Of a DNA stretch of 9,358 nt, positions 1-7,147 are shown one piece after another. Location: assembly GCA_900555605.1 (NCBI GenBank), contig USLW01000059.1:1-9358 (forward strand), read 5' to 3'. The first letter of the stretch is position 1. Every line of letters begins with the position of its first letter. A program made the position numbers and the translations under genes. The stretch comes from an uncultured Clostridium sp. (GTDB taxonomy: Bacteria; Bacillota; Clostridia; UBA1212; UBA1255). The notes beneath the pieces were generated by a model. The model searched no databases. It was not told the DNA's origin and saw only the letters and a program-made list of their open reading frames with translations.

Positions 1-957
1 GGCCTGCATCTGACCGTTGCGGATTCCGGATGGGCTAAATTCTCCTGGGGTAAAATATACGGTCAATGGATTGCGGGATCTGCCGTGTTAGGGTATGATA
101 TGGACAAGTTTGATCCCCACAGGCTACTGCAGGTAATCGAAAAATACAAAATTACGACGTTTTGCGCGCCGGCAACCATGTACCGCTTCATGATTAAGGA
201 GGATATTACCAAATACGATCTTTCTTCGATCCATCATTGCTGCATGGCAGGCGAGCCGCTGAATCCGGAAGTTTTCCGGCAATGGGAGAACCTCACCGGG
301 CATAAGCTTTATGAGGGCTTTGGCCAATCCGAGGGGCCGGTGCTGCTGGCAAACTATGCGTGGATCGATCCGAAGCCGGGATCTACGGGGAAGGCCTCTC
401 CGCTGTTTGATATCCATATCGTGGACCAGAACGGAAAGGAATGTGAAATCGGAGAGGAAGGGGAGCTGGTAATCCGCGGCGCCCTGAAGAACAGACCTGT
501 CGGACTGACGATCGGTTATTATCATGACGACGCGGCAAATGAGAAGCTGTTTGCGGGCGGAGATTTTCATACAGGAGACAATGCCTGGTACGATGAGGAC
601 GGTTACATCTGGTTTATCGGCAGAAAAGACGACGTCATCAAATGCTCAGGGTACCGGATTGGTCCCTTTGAAGTGGAAAGCGCCTTAATGACGCATCCTG
701 CTGTTTTGGAATGTGCGATTACGGCTGCACCGGACCCTGTCCGGGGACAAGTAGTCAAGGCTACCATTGTACTGACACGCGGCTATACCGCCTCCGATGA
801 ACTGAAGAAAGAACTGCAGAATCATGTGAAGCGCATTACCGCGCCGTATAAATATCCGCGGGTCGTTGAATTCGTGGAAGAACTGCCCAAAACCGTCAGC
901 GGAAAAATCCGCCGTGCGGCGATCCGGGAGCAGACCGTCCAGACGCCGGAGAAATAA
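1..957 (+). CDS. Acyl-CoA synthetase (AMP-binding, medium-chain type), 3' part only
   Basis: This is the C-terminal 318 residues of an ANL-superfamily adenylating enzyme that activates a carboxylic acid with ATP and CoA in the cytoplasm. The frame is open from base 1, so the gene begins outside the window; the GTG at 85 is internal. The sequence shows a YEGFGQSEG adenylate-binding motif (about nt 310-336), [16 protein letters not shown], then FHTGD and [14 protein letters not shown] (about nt 565-660), which form the ATP-binding and hinge region. The C-terminal subdomain carries [10 protein letters not shown] with the catalytic lysine codon at 904-906. The segment [13 protein letters not shown] and the overall spacing resemble the medium-chain (MACS) and benzoate-CoA ligase-like branch rather than acetyl-CoA synthetase, but the substrate cannot be told. 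The last residues follow the lysine motif at the normal distance, so the C-terminus is intact. No clear terminator follows the stop. Confidence 0.93.
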   Translation, partial: GLHLTVADSGWAKFSWGKIYGQWIAGSAVLGYDMDKFDPHRLLQVIEKYKITTFCAPATMYRFMIKEDITKYDLSSIHHCCMAGEPLNPEVFRQWENLTGHKLYEGFGQSEGPVLLANYAWIDPKPGSTGKASPLFDIHIVDQNGKECEIGEEGELVIRGALKNRPVGLTIGYYHDDAANEKLFAGGDFHTGDNAWYDEDGYIWFIGRKDDVIKCSGYRIGPFEVESALMTHPAVLECAITAAPDPVRGQVVKATIVLTRGYTASDELKKELQNHVKRITAPYKYPRVVEFVEELPKTVSGKIRRAAIREQTVQTPEK

Positions 958-978
958 CGGATATAATTATTTTTTCCA

Positions 979-1007
979 TTGCTTTCTGCCGCCTTCTTTT
1001 GTATAAT
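979..1007 (+). promoter_or_regulatory. Sigma-A-type promoter upstream of the CD3324-family gene
   Basis: TTGCTT at 979-984 and a perfect TATAAT at 1002-1007 are separated by 17 nt. Transcription would start near 1014, giving a leader of about 215 nt before the TTG start at 1230. The consensus -10 and ideal spacing support it; the -35 matches only its first half. Confidence 0.65.
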
Positions 1008-1075
1008 CTGGCTACAGCCTTTTCCTAACACGCGTGTGAAATGCGGCAATTGCGCCGTAAGGTGAGTATGATCTG

Positions 1076-1122
1076 AAAGGAGCTGATTTGAATTGATTAC
1101 AAAAGGGTGGTCTTTGTTCTGA
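1076..1122 (+). other. Candidate leader peptide MITKGWSLF
   Basis: AAAGGAG at 1076-1082 is a strong ribosome binding site, and ten bases later TTG at 1093 opens a nine-codon frame that stops with TGA at 1120-1122. The deduced peptide is MITKGWSLF. Its codons cover the TCTTTGTT stretch (1111-1118) that can pair with the loop of the downstream hairpin, so translation could affect leader folding. A good Shine-Dalgarno with no long gene behind it is the only evidence. It may be chance. Confidence 0.3.
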
Positions 1123-1196
1123 CCTAAAATGAACAGGACGCCGGTTCCGGACGTGGATGACATATAACAAAGATATGCCGTTCATGTCCGGCCGGC
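1111..1196 (+). promoter_or_regulatory. Structured leader: long hairpin with possible loop pseudoknot
   Basis: The arms at 1147-1165 and 1173-1191 form a 19-position stem with three G-T wobbles and one A-C mismatch around the loop AACAAAG (1166-1172). Outside it GCCGG (1140-1144) pairs perfectly with CCGGC (1192-1196), leaving a TT bulge. Bases 1111-1118 (TCTTTGTT) are the exact complement of 1166-1173 (AACAAAGA), that is, the loop plus one stem base, which would allow a pseudoknot or an alternative fold. No T-tract follows, so it is not a terminator. It lies in the leader of the CD3324-family gene. I do not recognise a known riboswitch class. A 12-codon frame at 1129-1167 (MNRTPVPDVDDI) overlaps the left arm but has no ribosome binding site. 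Confidence 0.55.
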
Positions 1197-1229
1197 TGGT
1201 TTATCCTAAAATAAAGAGGTGGTTCATTT

Positions 1230-1517
1230 TTGTCCTATAAAAACGCAAAGGACTTTCTTCCACCTAATCTTTTGGCAGAGGTTCAAAAATATGCGGGCGG
1301 CACGCTTTTGTATATTCCTACTGGCAGTCAGCCCCGGGTGCCTTGGGGTGCGCTTACCGGAACGCGGCAGGAGCTGGCGGACCGCAATAGAGCAATACGC
1401 AGCGATTTTTCAGACGGTTGTGATATGCGTGAAATATCCGCAAAATATTGCTTGTCGGAAGAAAGTGTCAAAAAGATTATTTACAACAAGACGGCAGCGG
1501 AGCGCATTTCGGAATAG
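1230..1517 (+). CDS. CD3324 family / Mor-like helix-turn-helix protein
   Basis: This is a 95-residue protein. The N-terminus MSYKNAKDFLPPNLLAEVQKYAGG and the following LLYIP, then PWG, TGTRQELADRNRAI and a C-terminal helix-turn-helix (about residues 57-87, DMREISAKYCLSEESVKKIIY) match the small CD3324 family of Clostridia, which is related to the Mor activator DNA-binding fold. The role is presumably DNA-binding regulation; the target is unknown. The start is TTG at 1230, chosen because AGAGGTGG at 1215-1222 sits seven bases upstream and because family members begin with M-x-Y-K-N-A-K. The gene is monocistronic: its own promoter and long leader precede it and an intrinsic terminator follows. 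A longer overlapping frame from 1219 in another phase is a shadow with no family resemblance. Length is normal for the family. The family call is by sequence memory, the function is inference. Confidence 0.82.
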   Translation: MSYKNAKDFLPPNLLAEVQKYAGGTLLYIPTGSQPRVPWGALTGTRQELADRNRAIRSDFSDGCDMREISAKYCLSEESVKKIIYNKTAAERISE

Positions 1518-1583
1518 AAACGTCTGAGTGCGCAGCAGCTGAGACTGAAATATGAATGAAATGAAGTTATGATCTTTATTTGA

Positions 1584-1621
1584 AAAATGCGGCCGCATGT
1601 GCAGCCGCATTTTATATTTTT
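1584..1621 (+). terminator. Rho-independent terminator after the CD3324-family gene
   Basis: AAAATGCGGC (1584-1593) and GCCGCATTTT (1604-1613) form a perfect 10-bp stem around a 10-nt loop, followed by a T-rich tract to 1621. It lies about 65 nt after the stop codon and separates this gene from the ABC importer operon. The A-rich 5' side would also allow weak function on the other strand. Confidence 0.85.
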
Positions 1622-1748
1622 ACGAAGAAATTTTTCGGAAAAAGAAGCAGGTTCGGGAAAAGAAAGCTTGTATATTATAGCGGGCTTGCGCAAAGGCGAC
1701 TGCCGCGTGTTTTACGAAAGGATCCGGTAGCAATTTTTTGCAGAATTA
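1622..1748. other. Intergenic stretch with no recognisable gene
   Basis: Between the terminator and the importer promoter there is AT- and purine-rich sequence with stop codons in all plus-strand frames. It contains an 8-bp palindrome TTGCGCAA at 1686-1693 and a TATATTATA-like run near 1671-1679 that could be a weak -10. I see no coding region here. Confidence 0.5.
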
Positions 1749-1757
1749 TGATATAAT
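1749..1757 (+). promoter_or_regulatory. Extended -10 promoter of the ABC importer operon
   Basis: TGATATAAT at 1749-1757 is a full extended -10 element (TGn plus consensus TATAAT). The best -35 at the right distance is TAGCAA (1728-1733, 18-nt spacer), which is poor, as is common with extended -10 promoters. Transcription would start near 1764, leaving a leader of about 120 nt. Confidence 0.65.
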
Positions 1758-1760
1758 AGG

Positions 1761-1792
1761 TTTTACGGATTTGTTATGAAAGGTCCGTAAAA
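1761..1792. promoter_or_regulatory. Perfect inverted repeat over the importer transcription start
   Basis: TTTTACGGA (1761-1769) and TCCGTAAAA (1784-1792) are perfect 9-bp inverted arms separated by 14 nt. The left arm starts three bases after the -10 box and covers the expected start site, which is the position of a repressor operator. As RNA it would lose the first few bases of the left arm, so an operator is more likely than a leader hairpin. The regulator is unknown. Confidence 0.5.
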
Positions 1793-1870
1793 TGTCTGTG
1801 CCGGAATTCGGGCGGCCGGTAAAGTCTGTACGGCGGATCCGGAACGGTTCAGACAATTAAATCTTAAAAG

Positions 1871-1900
1871 AAAGGAAAGCTTTTGCGGGGCAAAAGCATG
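1871..1900 (+). promoter_or_regulatory. Ribosome binding site and 8-bp hairpin at the start of the binding-protein gene
   Basis: The Shine-Dalgarno AAAGGA is at 1871-1876. GCTTTTGC (1879-1886) and GCAAAAGC (1890-1897) form a perfect 8-bp stem with a GGG loop. It encloses the TTG at 1883 and ends directly before the in-frame ATG at 1898. Folding would hide the TTG and bring the Shine-Dalgarno close to the ATG, so it bears on the start choice and may tune translation. Confidence 0.45.
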
Positions 1901-2929
1901 GTGATGGCTATGCGGCGTACGTACAAAAAGATATTATGCGCACTGACTGCGTTTTTGCTGTTTTTGACTTTAGCAGCCGGATGCGGGAAAAAGAATCAGA
2001 ATGAAGAGAGCGGCGGAGGCGGAGATTCTTCGGTAAAAATCAATATTGCCGCGCTGAAAGGCCCCACCGGCATTGGAATGGTTAAGCTGCGGGATCAGGT
2101 TCAAAAGAAAACAGCAAAGGGCAATTATGAAATTAAATTCGTCGGTACGCCGGATGAAATTACGGGGGATTTGATAAAAGGGGATTTGCAGATCGCGGCA
2201 CTGCCGACAAATGCCGCGGCGGTGCTGTACAATAAAACAGGAAAGATTCAGCTTGCGGCGCTCAATACCCTCGGCGTGCTGTATATTTTGGAAAAGGGAG
2301 AAACCATTCAGACGGTTTCGGATTTAGACGGCAGGACAATATATGCCACAGGGCAGGGCGCGACGCCGGAATATGTATTGGATTATATTTTAAAAGCCAA
2401 TCACGTCACTGCTGATGTCAGCTATGAGAAAGGCTCGGAACATGCGGAATTGGTGGCACAGGCGCTGGCAGGTCAGGCGGATGTTGTTATGCTGCCGGAA
2501 CCTTTTGTGACAACGCTTTTGTCAAAAAGCGGCGAATACCGCATTGCGCTGAATTTGACGGAAGCGTTTGAACAGGCTTGCGCGGGGCAGGACAAAGCGG
2601 GGACTGTGCTGACAATGGGATGTATTGTGGTAAATAAAGAATTTGCGCAGCAGCATCCGGAGGCGGTGAATCAGTTTCTGGATGCGTACAAAGCATCTGC
2701 GGAATATGCGGCGGCCAATTTAGACGAAACAGCGGAACTTACCGCGCAATACGGCATTATGGCTTCTGCGGAGGCGGCAAAGCGCGCAATCCCGAACTGT
2801 AATATCGTTTATATAGACGGGACGGAAATGAAGGATAAGATCGGCGGCTTTTTCGGCGTGCTGTATGATTATAACGCAGGGTCCATAGGAGGCCGCATAC
2901 CGGATGAGAATTTTTACTACGGCCGGTGA
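1883..2929 (+). CDS. ABC importer substrate-binding lipoprotein (SsuA/TauA/ThiY type)
   Basis: This is the extracytoplasmic binding protein of an ABC importer, anchored in the membrane by lipid. The N-terminus has the positive run RRTYKK, a hydrophobic core (about residues 17-32) and the lipobox ending L-A-A-G-C at residue 34, then a Gly/Ser/Glu-rich linker. The mature part looks like the NMT1/SsuA fold: GPTGIGM ligand-loop region near residue 60, a domain with DLIKGDLQIAALPTNAAA, then DLDGRTIYATGQGATPEYVLDYIL, GQADVVMLPEPF and the C-terminal helices. At 348 codons the length is normal. The start is uncertain: TTG at 1883 has the best-placed Shine-Dalgarno (six bases), but in-frame ATGs at 1898, 1904 and 1910 all leave a full signal peptide. 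It heads an operon with the permease, which overlaps its end by 26 nt. Substrate (sulfonate, nitrate, pyrimidine or other) cannot be told. Confidence 0.9.
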   Translation: MRGKSMVMAMRRTYKKILCALTAFLLFLTLAAGCGKKNQNEESGGGGDSSVKINIAALKGPTGIGMVKLRDQVQKKTAKGNYEIKFVGTPDEITGDLIKGDLQIAALPTNAAAVLYNKTGKIQLAALNTLGVLYILEKGETIQTVSDLDGRTIYATGQGATPEYVLDYILKANHVTADVSYEKGSEHAELVAQALAGQADVVMLPEPFVTTLLSKSGEYRIALNLTEAFEQACAGQDKAGTVLTMGCIVVNKEFAQQHPEAVNQFLDAYKASAEYAAANLDETAELTAQYGIMASAEAAKRAIPNCNIVYIDGTEMKDKIGGFFGVLYDYNAGSIGGRIPDENFYYGR

Positions 2930-3743
2930 TTACGGCCCGGAGCGCAATACTGCCAGACAGCATAAAAGCCGCCTTATTTCAATTCTGAGCAAGGCGGCTT
3001 CAGCTGCAGTATGGCTGTTGATCTGGTTCCTCGCGGCGAAAGCCGTTGACCTTGAGGTTCTGGTTCCGCCTCCTGCGGCAGTGTTGAAAAGCTTGGGCAG
3101 CCTGATTCAGCAGCCGCTTTTCTGGAAGTCGATCCTGTACAGCATCTGCCGTGTGCTGGCCGGCTTTATACTGGCCTCCGCAGCCGGGACTGTTTTGGCG
3201 GTTCTGACCTATATCAGTCCCTTTCTGCGGGACTTTTTTTATCCGATGATCAATACGGTAAAAGCAACTCCTGTGGCATCTTTTATTATCCTCGCGTTAA
3301 TGTGGTTCGCAACGGGACGCGTACCTGTTTTTATCTGCTTTCTGATGGTGCTGCCTACGGTTTGGACCAATCTGACCTCCGGCCTGAACCAAACGGACCC
3401 GGAATTGCTGGAAATGGGAAAGGCTTATCATTTTAACAAAAAAAAGATGATGCGTCTGATTTACATTCCGTCTGTTTTTCCGTATTTTCAGGCGGCACTT
3501 TCCGCGGGTATCGGAATGGCCTGGAAGGCGGGGGTCGCAGCGGAGGTAATCGGCAGACCGGAATTTTCCATCGGCAAGGAGCTGTATGCATCTAAAATAT
3601 ACATTGAAATGCCGGATATGTTTGCATGGACGCTGGTGGTAATTCTGATCAGTATGGTGATTGAAAAGGTTTTGGTGAAAATGATCGGTCTGGCAGGCGG
3701 CTCTCGGCGCCGGCGGAACGAAGAGGCGCAGCGGGAAAAATAA
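2904..3743 (+). CDS. ABC importer permease (SsuC/TauC/ThiX type)
   Basis: This is the membrane-spanning subunit, 279 residues, of the BPD_transp_1 family. Hydrophobic segments lie at about residues 30-48, 83-105, 122-137, 139-155, 196-212 and 239-258, consistent with five to six transmembrane helices. The cytoplasmic coupling loop (EAA loop) is seen as E-M-G-K-A-Y-H-F-N-K-K-K-M-M-R-L-I-Y-I-P at about 170-189, with the conserved Gly and the I-P end. GIGMAWKAGVAAEVIG follows, as in sulfonate/taurine permeases. The start is ATG 2904, preceded by AGGAGG at 2887-2892, inside the end of the binding-protein gene; the overlap suggests translational coupling. The ends carry basic, cytoplasmic tails. 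It would pair with the ATPase encoded 40 nt downstream. Confidence 0.92.
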   Translation: MRIFTTAGDYGPERNTARQHKSRLISILSKAASAAVWLLIWFLAAKAVDLEVLVPPPAAVLKSLGSLIQQPLFWKSILYSICRVLAGFILASAAGTVLAVLTYISPFLRDFFYPMINTVKATPVASFIILALMWFATGRVPVFICFLMVLPTVWTNLTSGLNQTDPELLEMGKAYHFNKKKMMRLIYIPSVFPYFQAALSAGIGMAWKAGVAAEVIGRPEFSIGKELYASKIYIEMPDMFAWTLVVILISMVIEKVLVKMIGLAGGSRRRRNEEAQREK

Positions 3744-3783
3744 AAGTTTTCACGCGGGAATTTAAGAAAGGCTGGAAGTTACG

Positions 3784-4407
3784 ATGCGCGCTGAGGCTGC
3801 GGAAGCAATTTGTTTTTTATACGGCGGAAAAGAACCCTATCAGCCGGCATATGAACTGCGTGAAGTCACAAAGTGTTATGCGGGACAGACTGTATTGGAT
3901 CGTGTGACGCTGTCCCTGCCCGCGGCGGGGGTCTGCGTGATATCCGGCCGTTCCGGGATTGGAAAAACCACGCTCCTGATGATCTTGGCGGGCCTGCTAA
4001 AGCCCGACAGCGGAATACGCAGCGGCTTTGACGGAAAAAGAATCTCTGTTTTATTCCAAGAGGACAGACTGCTGCCCTGGCTCACGGTTTATGAAAATGT
4101 TGCGGCGGCATTGGACCGGCCTTCTGAAAAAGAGATTATGCGGCTGCTGTCCATGGTTTCGCTTGAGGAGGCAGCGGACAAATATCCGCATATGCTCAGC
4201 GGGGGGATGAAACGCCGCGCTGCAATTGCCAGGGCTTTGCTGTTCGGCGGGGATATCTATCTGTTTGATGAGCCTTTTAAAGGACTTGACGATACGCTGA
4301 AATCCGGTATGATCGACAGAATCCGGAAAGAATGTGCCGGAAAGCTGCTGGTGGTAATCAGCCACGATGCAGAGGAGGCAGAGCAGTTGACAAAGGAATG
4401 CAGGTAG
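3784..4407 (+). CDS. ABC importer ATPase (SsuB/TauB type), short form
   Basis: This 207-residue cytoplasmic ATPase drives the importer. All motifs are present and in order: Walker A GRSGIGKTT (55-63), Q-loop LFQEDRLLPWLTVYENV (Q92), signature LSGGMKRR (138-145), Walker B IYLFDEP with catalytic Glu163, D-loop GLDD, and H-loop VISHD (His194). The Q-loop sequence LLPW is typical of the sulfonate/taurine/nitrate group. It ends soon after the H-loop, so it lacks the C-terminal helices of the usual roughly 250-residue family members, and the region between Walker A and the Q-loop is also short. All catalytic residues are kept, so it is probably active. Start is ATG 3784 with a modest AAGG-rich site upstream; 40 nt separate it from the permease. 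Its last codons contain the -35 box of the valS promoter. Confidence 0.92.
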   Translation: MRAEAAEAICFLYGGKEPYQPAYELREVTKCYAGQTVLDRVTLSLPAAGVCVISGRSGIGKTTLLMILAGLLKPDSGIRSGFDGKRISVLFQEDRLLPWLTVYENVAAALDRPSEKEIMRLLSMVSLEEAADKYPHMLSGGMKRRAAIARALLFGGDIYLFDEPFKGLDDTLKSGMIDRIRKECAGKLLVVISHDAEEAEQLTKECR

Positions 4408-4431
4408 CGTTACAATAACAAATTGTATAAT
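4387..4431 (+). promoter_or_regulatory. valS promoter region with overlapping inverted repeat
   Basis: A consensus TTGACA at 4387-4392, inside the end of the ATPase gene, is 18 nt upstream of TACAAT (4411-4416). A second, perfect TATAAT lies at 4426-4431 but has no good -35 at the right distance. TACAAT (4411-4416) and ATTGTA (4422-4427) form a 6-bp inverted repeat with a 5-nt spacer over both -10 boxes, possibly an operator. No terminator separates this from the importer, so readthrough is also possible. Confidence 0.55.
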
Positions 4432-4471
4432 GCTTTGCGGCAAATGAAAACATTTTTGGAGGTTTTGGGCA

Positions 4472-7129
4472 ATGAAAGCGGCAGAACAGATGGCAAAGGT
4501 ATATGAACCTTCCCAGGCAGAAGGAAGAATTTATAAAAATTGGGAAGAGAAAGGGTATTTCGGCTGCAGTGCAGATCCGAATAAAAAGCCGTATACGATT
4601 GTAATCCCGCCTCCGAATATCACCGGTCAGCTGCATATGGGACATGCGATGGACAATACGCTTCAGGATATTTTAATCCGGTTTAAACGTATGCAGGGCT
4701 ATGCGGCGCTGTGGCTGCCGGGTACAGATCATGCGAGTATTGCGACCGAAGCCAAAATTGTGGATGCGCTGGCCAAAGAAGGCCTGAAAAAAGAGGATAT
4801 CGGACGGGAAGCCTTTTTAGAGCGCGCTTGGGAGTGGAAAGCGCATTACAGCGGCAGAATCATTGAACAGCTGAAACGCATGGGAAGCTCCTGCGATTGG
4901 AGCCGGGAACGCTTTACAATGGACGAGGGCCTTTCGGAAGCGGTGCTGGAGGTTTTTCTGCGTCTCTATCAAAAAGGATTGATTTATCGGGGGGAGCGGA
5001 TTACGAACTGGTGTCCGAAGTGCAATACCTCGATTTCCGATATTGAAGTGGAATATGAAGAAATGGACGGAAGCTTTTGGCATATCCGCTACCCGTTTGC
5101 AGACGGCAGCGGCGCGCTGATTATCGCGACTACGCGGCCGGAAACCCTGCTGGGCGATACCGCGGTGGCAGTCAATCCGGAGGATGAGAAATATAAAGAT
5201 ATAATTGGGAAAAAATTAATTCTGCCCTTGGTAAACAAAGAAATCCCGGTGATTGCGGATTCGTATGTGGAGCTTGGATTTGGTACCGGAGCAGTCAAAA
5301 TTACGCCTGCCCATGACCCGAATGATTTTGAGGTTGGGCAGCGTCACGGTCTGCCTGTGATCCGCATTATGGACGATCGGGGCAGGATCAATGAAAACGG
5401 CGGAAAATACTGCGGTATGGACCGTTATGAGGCGCGCCGGCAGATTATTCAGGATTTGGATGCACTGGGCCTGTTGGTGAAAACCGAGCCGCATCGTCAT
5501 AATGTAGGAACCTGTCAGCGCTGCGGAACCGTAGTGGAGCCGGTGGTCTCCAAGCAATGGTATGTGAAAATGAAGCCACTGGCAGAGCCGGCTATTGAAG
5601 CGGTGCGCAGCGGAAAGGTTCAATTTGTTCCGGACCGTTTTTCAAAGATCTATTATAATTGGATGGAGAATATTCAGGATTGGTGTATTTCGCGGCAGCT
5701 GTGGTGGGGACATCGGATTCCTGCCTATTATTGCAAAAACTGCGGCCATACGGAGGTTGCGAAAACCATGCCGGCGTGCTGTCCGGCCTGCGGCTGCAGG
5801 GAATTTGAGCAGGATCCTGATACGCTGGATACTTGGTTCAGCTCGGCGCTGTGGCCGTTTTCTACCTTGGGATGGCCGAAAGAGACTGCGGATCTGAAAT
5901 ATTTTTATCCCACGGATGTCCTTGTAACCGGATACGATATTATTTTCTTCTGGGTAGCCAGGATGATTTTTTCAGGCCTGGAGCAGATGGGAGAAGCGCC
6001 GTTCCATCATGTGCTGATTCACGGCCTGATCCGCGATGCACAGGGACGAAAAATGTCCAAATCCTTAGGAAACGGCATTGATCCGCTGGAGATTATCGAT
6101 AAATATGGAACTGACGCACTGCGTTTCGCGCTTATATCCGGAAACGCACCCGGAAATGATCAGCGCTTTTTGGAGGAAAAGGTTGAAGCTGCCAGAAATT
6201 TTGCCAATAAGATCTGGAATGCAACGCGTTTTGTGCTGATGAATTTTGATGAAAATCCGGATTTTGACGCCGTAGATCCGCAGAAGTTTACTGCCGCGGA
6301 TAAGTGGATCCTTTCTTCCGTCAATCAGCTTGTGCGTGAGGTTACGGAAAATCTGGATAAATATGAACTTGGCGTTGCCCTTTCAAAGGTGTATGATTTT
6401 ATATGGGACCAATATTGCGATTGGTACATTGAACTGGTAAAGCCGCGCCTGTTTGATCCCGAAAACGGAACGCGCCTTGAAGCGCAGTATGTACTGAATG
6501 CGGTATTGGTAACCTGCATGAAGCTGCTGCATCCGTTTATGCCGTTTGTAACAGAAGAAATTTATCAGAGCTTGTACCATGATGCGGATAGCATTATGAT
6601 ATCCCAATGGCCGGAATATCAGGCCTCCATGAACTATGCCGAGGAGGAACGGAAGATGTCGCTTGTAATCGGCGTTATCCGCAGTATTCGGAATATCCGG
6701 CAGGAAATGAATGTGCCGCCGGCAAAAAAAGCGCAGCTCTTGTTTGTGACCGGCCGGTACGGCGCGTTCTTGAAAGAGGCGGAGCCTTATTTTCAGCGGC
6801 TGGCATATGCTTCGGGTATTTCGATTCAGCCGAATAAGGACGGGATCCCGGAGGATGCGGCATCAGCGGTTGTGGATACGGTGGAAGTATATATTCCGCT
6901 GGAGGATCTGATCGATTTTGAAAAAGAGATTGAACGGCTGAAAAAAGAACAGGCAAAGCTTGCGGAGGAGCTTGCCCGCGTGCATGCGAAGCTCGGGAAT
7001 GCGGGATTTCTGGCAAAGGCGCCGGAAAAGGTGATATCCGAAGAAAAAGAAAAACAAGCGAAATACACGATGATGCATCAAAGCGTTGCGGAAAGACTGG
7101 CTTCTCTGCTGAAAAAAGCAGGCAAATAA
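4472..7129 (+). CDS. valS: Valine--tRNA ligase
   Basis: This class I aminoacyl-tRNA synthetase joins valine to tRNA-Val in the cytoplasm. It has 885 residues, normal for a bacterial ValRS. The catalytic Rossmann fold begins with [20 protein letters not shown]; the HIGH motif is HMGH at 55-58, and KMSKS is complete at 527-531. The CP1 editing domain shows [18 protein letters not shown] (about 219-236) and [10 protein letters not shown]. Cysteine pairs at 181/184, 348/351, 421/424 and 437/440 suggest zinc knuckles as in Clostridial and Thermus-type enzymes. The anticodon-binding domain spans about 610-760, and the last 70 residues (816-885) form the charged coiled-coil tRNA arm. Start ATG 4472 has GGAGG at 4458-4462. 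The leader is only about 50-60 nt, so there is no T-box. The next gene starts 18 nt after its stop. Confidence 0.98.
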   Translation: MKAAEQMAKVYEPSQAEGRIYKNWEEKGYFGCSADPNKKPYTIVIPPPNITGQLHMGHAMDNTLQDILIRFKRMQGYAALWLPGTDHASIATEAKIVDALAKEGLKKEDIGREAFLERAWEWKAHYSGRIIEQLKRMGSSCDWSRERFTMDEGLSEAVLEVFLRLYQKGLIYRGERITNWCPKCNTSISDIEVEYEEMDGSFWHIRYPFADGSGALIIATTRPETLLGDTAVAVNPEDEKYKDIIGKKLILPLVNKEIPVIADSYVELGFGTGAVKITPAHDPNDFEVGQRHGLPVIRIMDDRGRINENGGKYCGMDRYEARRQIIQDLDALGLLVKTEPHRHNVGTCQRCGTVVEPVVSKQWYVKMKPLAEPAIEAVRSGKVQFVPDRFSKIYYNWMENIQDWCISRQLWWGHRIPAYYCKNCGHTEVAKTMPACCPACGCREFEQDPDTLDTWFSSALWPFSTLGWPKETADLKYFYPTDVLVTGYDIIFFWVARMIFSGLEQMGEAPFHHVLIHGLIRDAQGRKMSKSLGNGIDPLEIIDKYGTDALRFALISGNAPGNDQRFLEEKVEAARNFANKIWNATRFVLMNFDENPDFDAVDPQKFTAADKWILSSVNQLVREVTENLDKYELGVALSKVYDFIWDQYCDWYIELVKPRLFDPENGTRLEAQYVLNAVLVTCMKLLHPFMPFVTEEIYQSLYHDADSIMISQWPEYQASMNYAEEERKMSLVIGVIRSIRNIRQEMNVPPAKKAQLLFVTGRYGAFLKEAEPYFQRLAYASGISIQPNKDGIPEDAASAVVDTVEVYIPLEDLIDFEKEIERLKKEQAKLAEELARVHAKLGNAGFLAKAPEKVISEEKEKQAKYTMMHQSVAERLASLLKKAGK

Positions 7130-7147
7130 CGAAAGGGCGGGTAATGC

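Noticed and set aside
85..957. Full-length gene starting at GTG 85
   Set aside because: The frame is open to base 1 and the upstream residues (such as [18 protein letters not shown]) are typical of acyl-CoA synthetases, so the gene is cut by the window edge.
1140..1196. Intrinsic terminator
   Set aside because: The stem is long, but the following bases are CTGGTTTATCC, without a T-tract.
958..1229. Known riboswitch (TPP, SAM, cyclic di-GMP, guanidine, fluoride)
   Set aside because: None of the conserved core strings of these classes that I know could be found; only generic structure is supported.
1219..1527. 102-codon frame overlapping the CD3324-family gene
   Set aside because: It is in a different phase over the same DNA, resembles no family, and the overlapped frame has a better ribosome binding site and clear family sequence.
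1794..1854. GTCTG/CAGAC pairings as a leader RNA fold before the importer
   Set aside because: Two GTCTG copies (1794-1798, 1824-1828) can each pair with CAGAC (1850-1854), but the stems are only five bases and the inner pairings are weak, so chance is likely.
4408..4471. T-box leader of valS
   Set aside because: The gap is only 64 nt and contains no T-box core or specifier stem.
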